From an uncultured Caryophanales bacterium (GTDB taxonomy: Bacteria > Bacillota_I > Bacilli_A > RFN20 > CAG-826): a DNA stretch of 12,842 bases. Positions within the stretch are counted from its first letter, which is position 1. Each line of letters begins with the position of its first letter. Shown one piece after another: positions 12,798 through 12,842 of this stretch. Where the stretch lies: NCBI GenBank assembly GCA_946183335.1, contig CAMGZN010000023.1, forward strand, positions 1 through 12,842. Direction: 5' to 3'. The notes beneath the pieces were generated by a model that did not search any database, was not told where the DNA came from, and saw nothing but the letters and a program-made list of their open reading frames with translations. The position numbers were made by a program, and so were the translations under genes.

Positions 12798-12842
12798 AGA
12801 TCGGAAGAGCACACGTCTGAACTCCAGTCACAGCACCTCATC
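12798..12842 (+). other. Illumina TruSeq adapter with index (not genomic)
   Basis: From 12798 the sequence is the standard TruSeq read-through adapter, beginning AGATCGGAAGAGC and ending CCAGTCAC at 12831. It is followed by an 8-base index, AGCACCTC (12832-12839), and ATC, the first bases of the flanking P7 sequence. Translated in the cdsA frame it gives DRKSTRLNSSHSTS, a well-known artefact tail in database proteins. These 45 bases should be trimmed. Confidence 0.98.

Noticed and set aside
12799..12842. Continuation of the cdsA protein to the window edge
   Set aside because: The residues DRKSTRLNSSHSTS are translated adapter, not CdsA.

Overview
The window is a compact, moderately AT-rich bacterial housekeeping locus. 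Gene order and protein motifs place it in the Bacillota, on the Bacilli/Mollicutes side. The order rplS-lepB-rbgA-rnhB-dprA-topA-trmFO-xerC-rpsB-tsf-pyrH-frr-uppS-cdsA is the familiar Bacillus-type backbone with several genes missing between the blocks. TGA is used as a normal stop (lepB and trmFO end in TGA) and conserved tryptophans are TGG, so this is not a Mycoplasma/Spiroplasma recoded genome. A small-genome, uncultivated relative of the Erysipelotrichia, RF39 or Acholeplasma groups would fit, but that placement is inference. The right end runs into Illumina adapter sequence, so the window reaches the end of an assembled contig, probably metagenomic.

Layout. (1) 1-174: the 5' part of rpsP on the minus strand, fired by a near-consensus promoter and divergent from everything else. 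(2) 272-787: promoter, candidate structured leader, rplS and a strong terminator. (3) 831-3072: lepB-rbgA-rnhB, translationally coupled or nearly so, from a promoter placed directly on the lepB start codon. (4) 3111-3937: dprA, whose start codon lies in a 9-bp inverted repeat. (5) 3982-6123: topA with its own promoter and a terminator over its stop codon. (6) 6123-8322: trmFO-xerC, overlapping by 11 bp. (7) 8334-11745: promoter, structured leader RNA, rpsB-tsf-pyrH-frr, terminator. (8) 11766-12797: uppS and the beginning of cdsA, followed by 45 bases of adapter. No gap between genes exceeds about 220 bases.

The genes serve translation and ribosome assembly (rpsP, rplS, rbgA, rpsB, tsf, frr, trmFO), pyrimidine nucleotide supply (pyrH), envelope lipid and secretion functions (uppS, cdsA, lepB), and DNA topology, repair and chromosome resolution (topA, rnhB, dprA, xerC). 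I see no mobile element, CRISPR array, tRNA or rRNA gene, and no evidence of a wholly new system.

The most interesting signals are regulatory. Three genes (lepB, trmFO, uppS) have a perfect TATAAT only 6-7 nt before their ATG and no Shine-Dalgarno, so their mRNAs should be leaderless; topA is a near case. Two transcription terminators are interleaved with the next gene's promoter. rpsB and rplS carry candidate autoregulatory leader structures. The S2 protein has unusual N- and C-terminal extensions.
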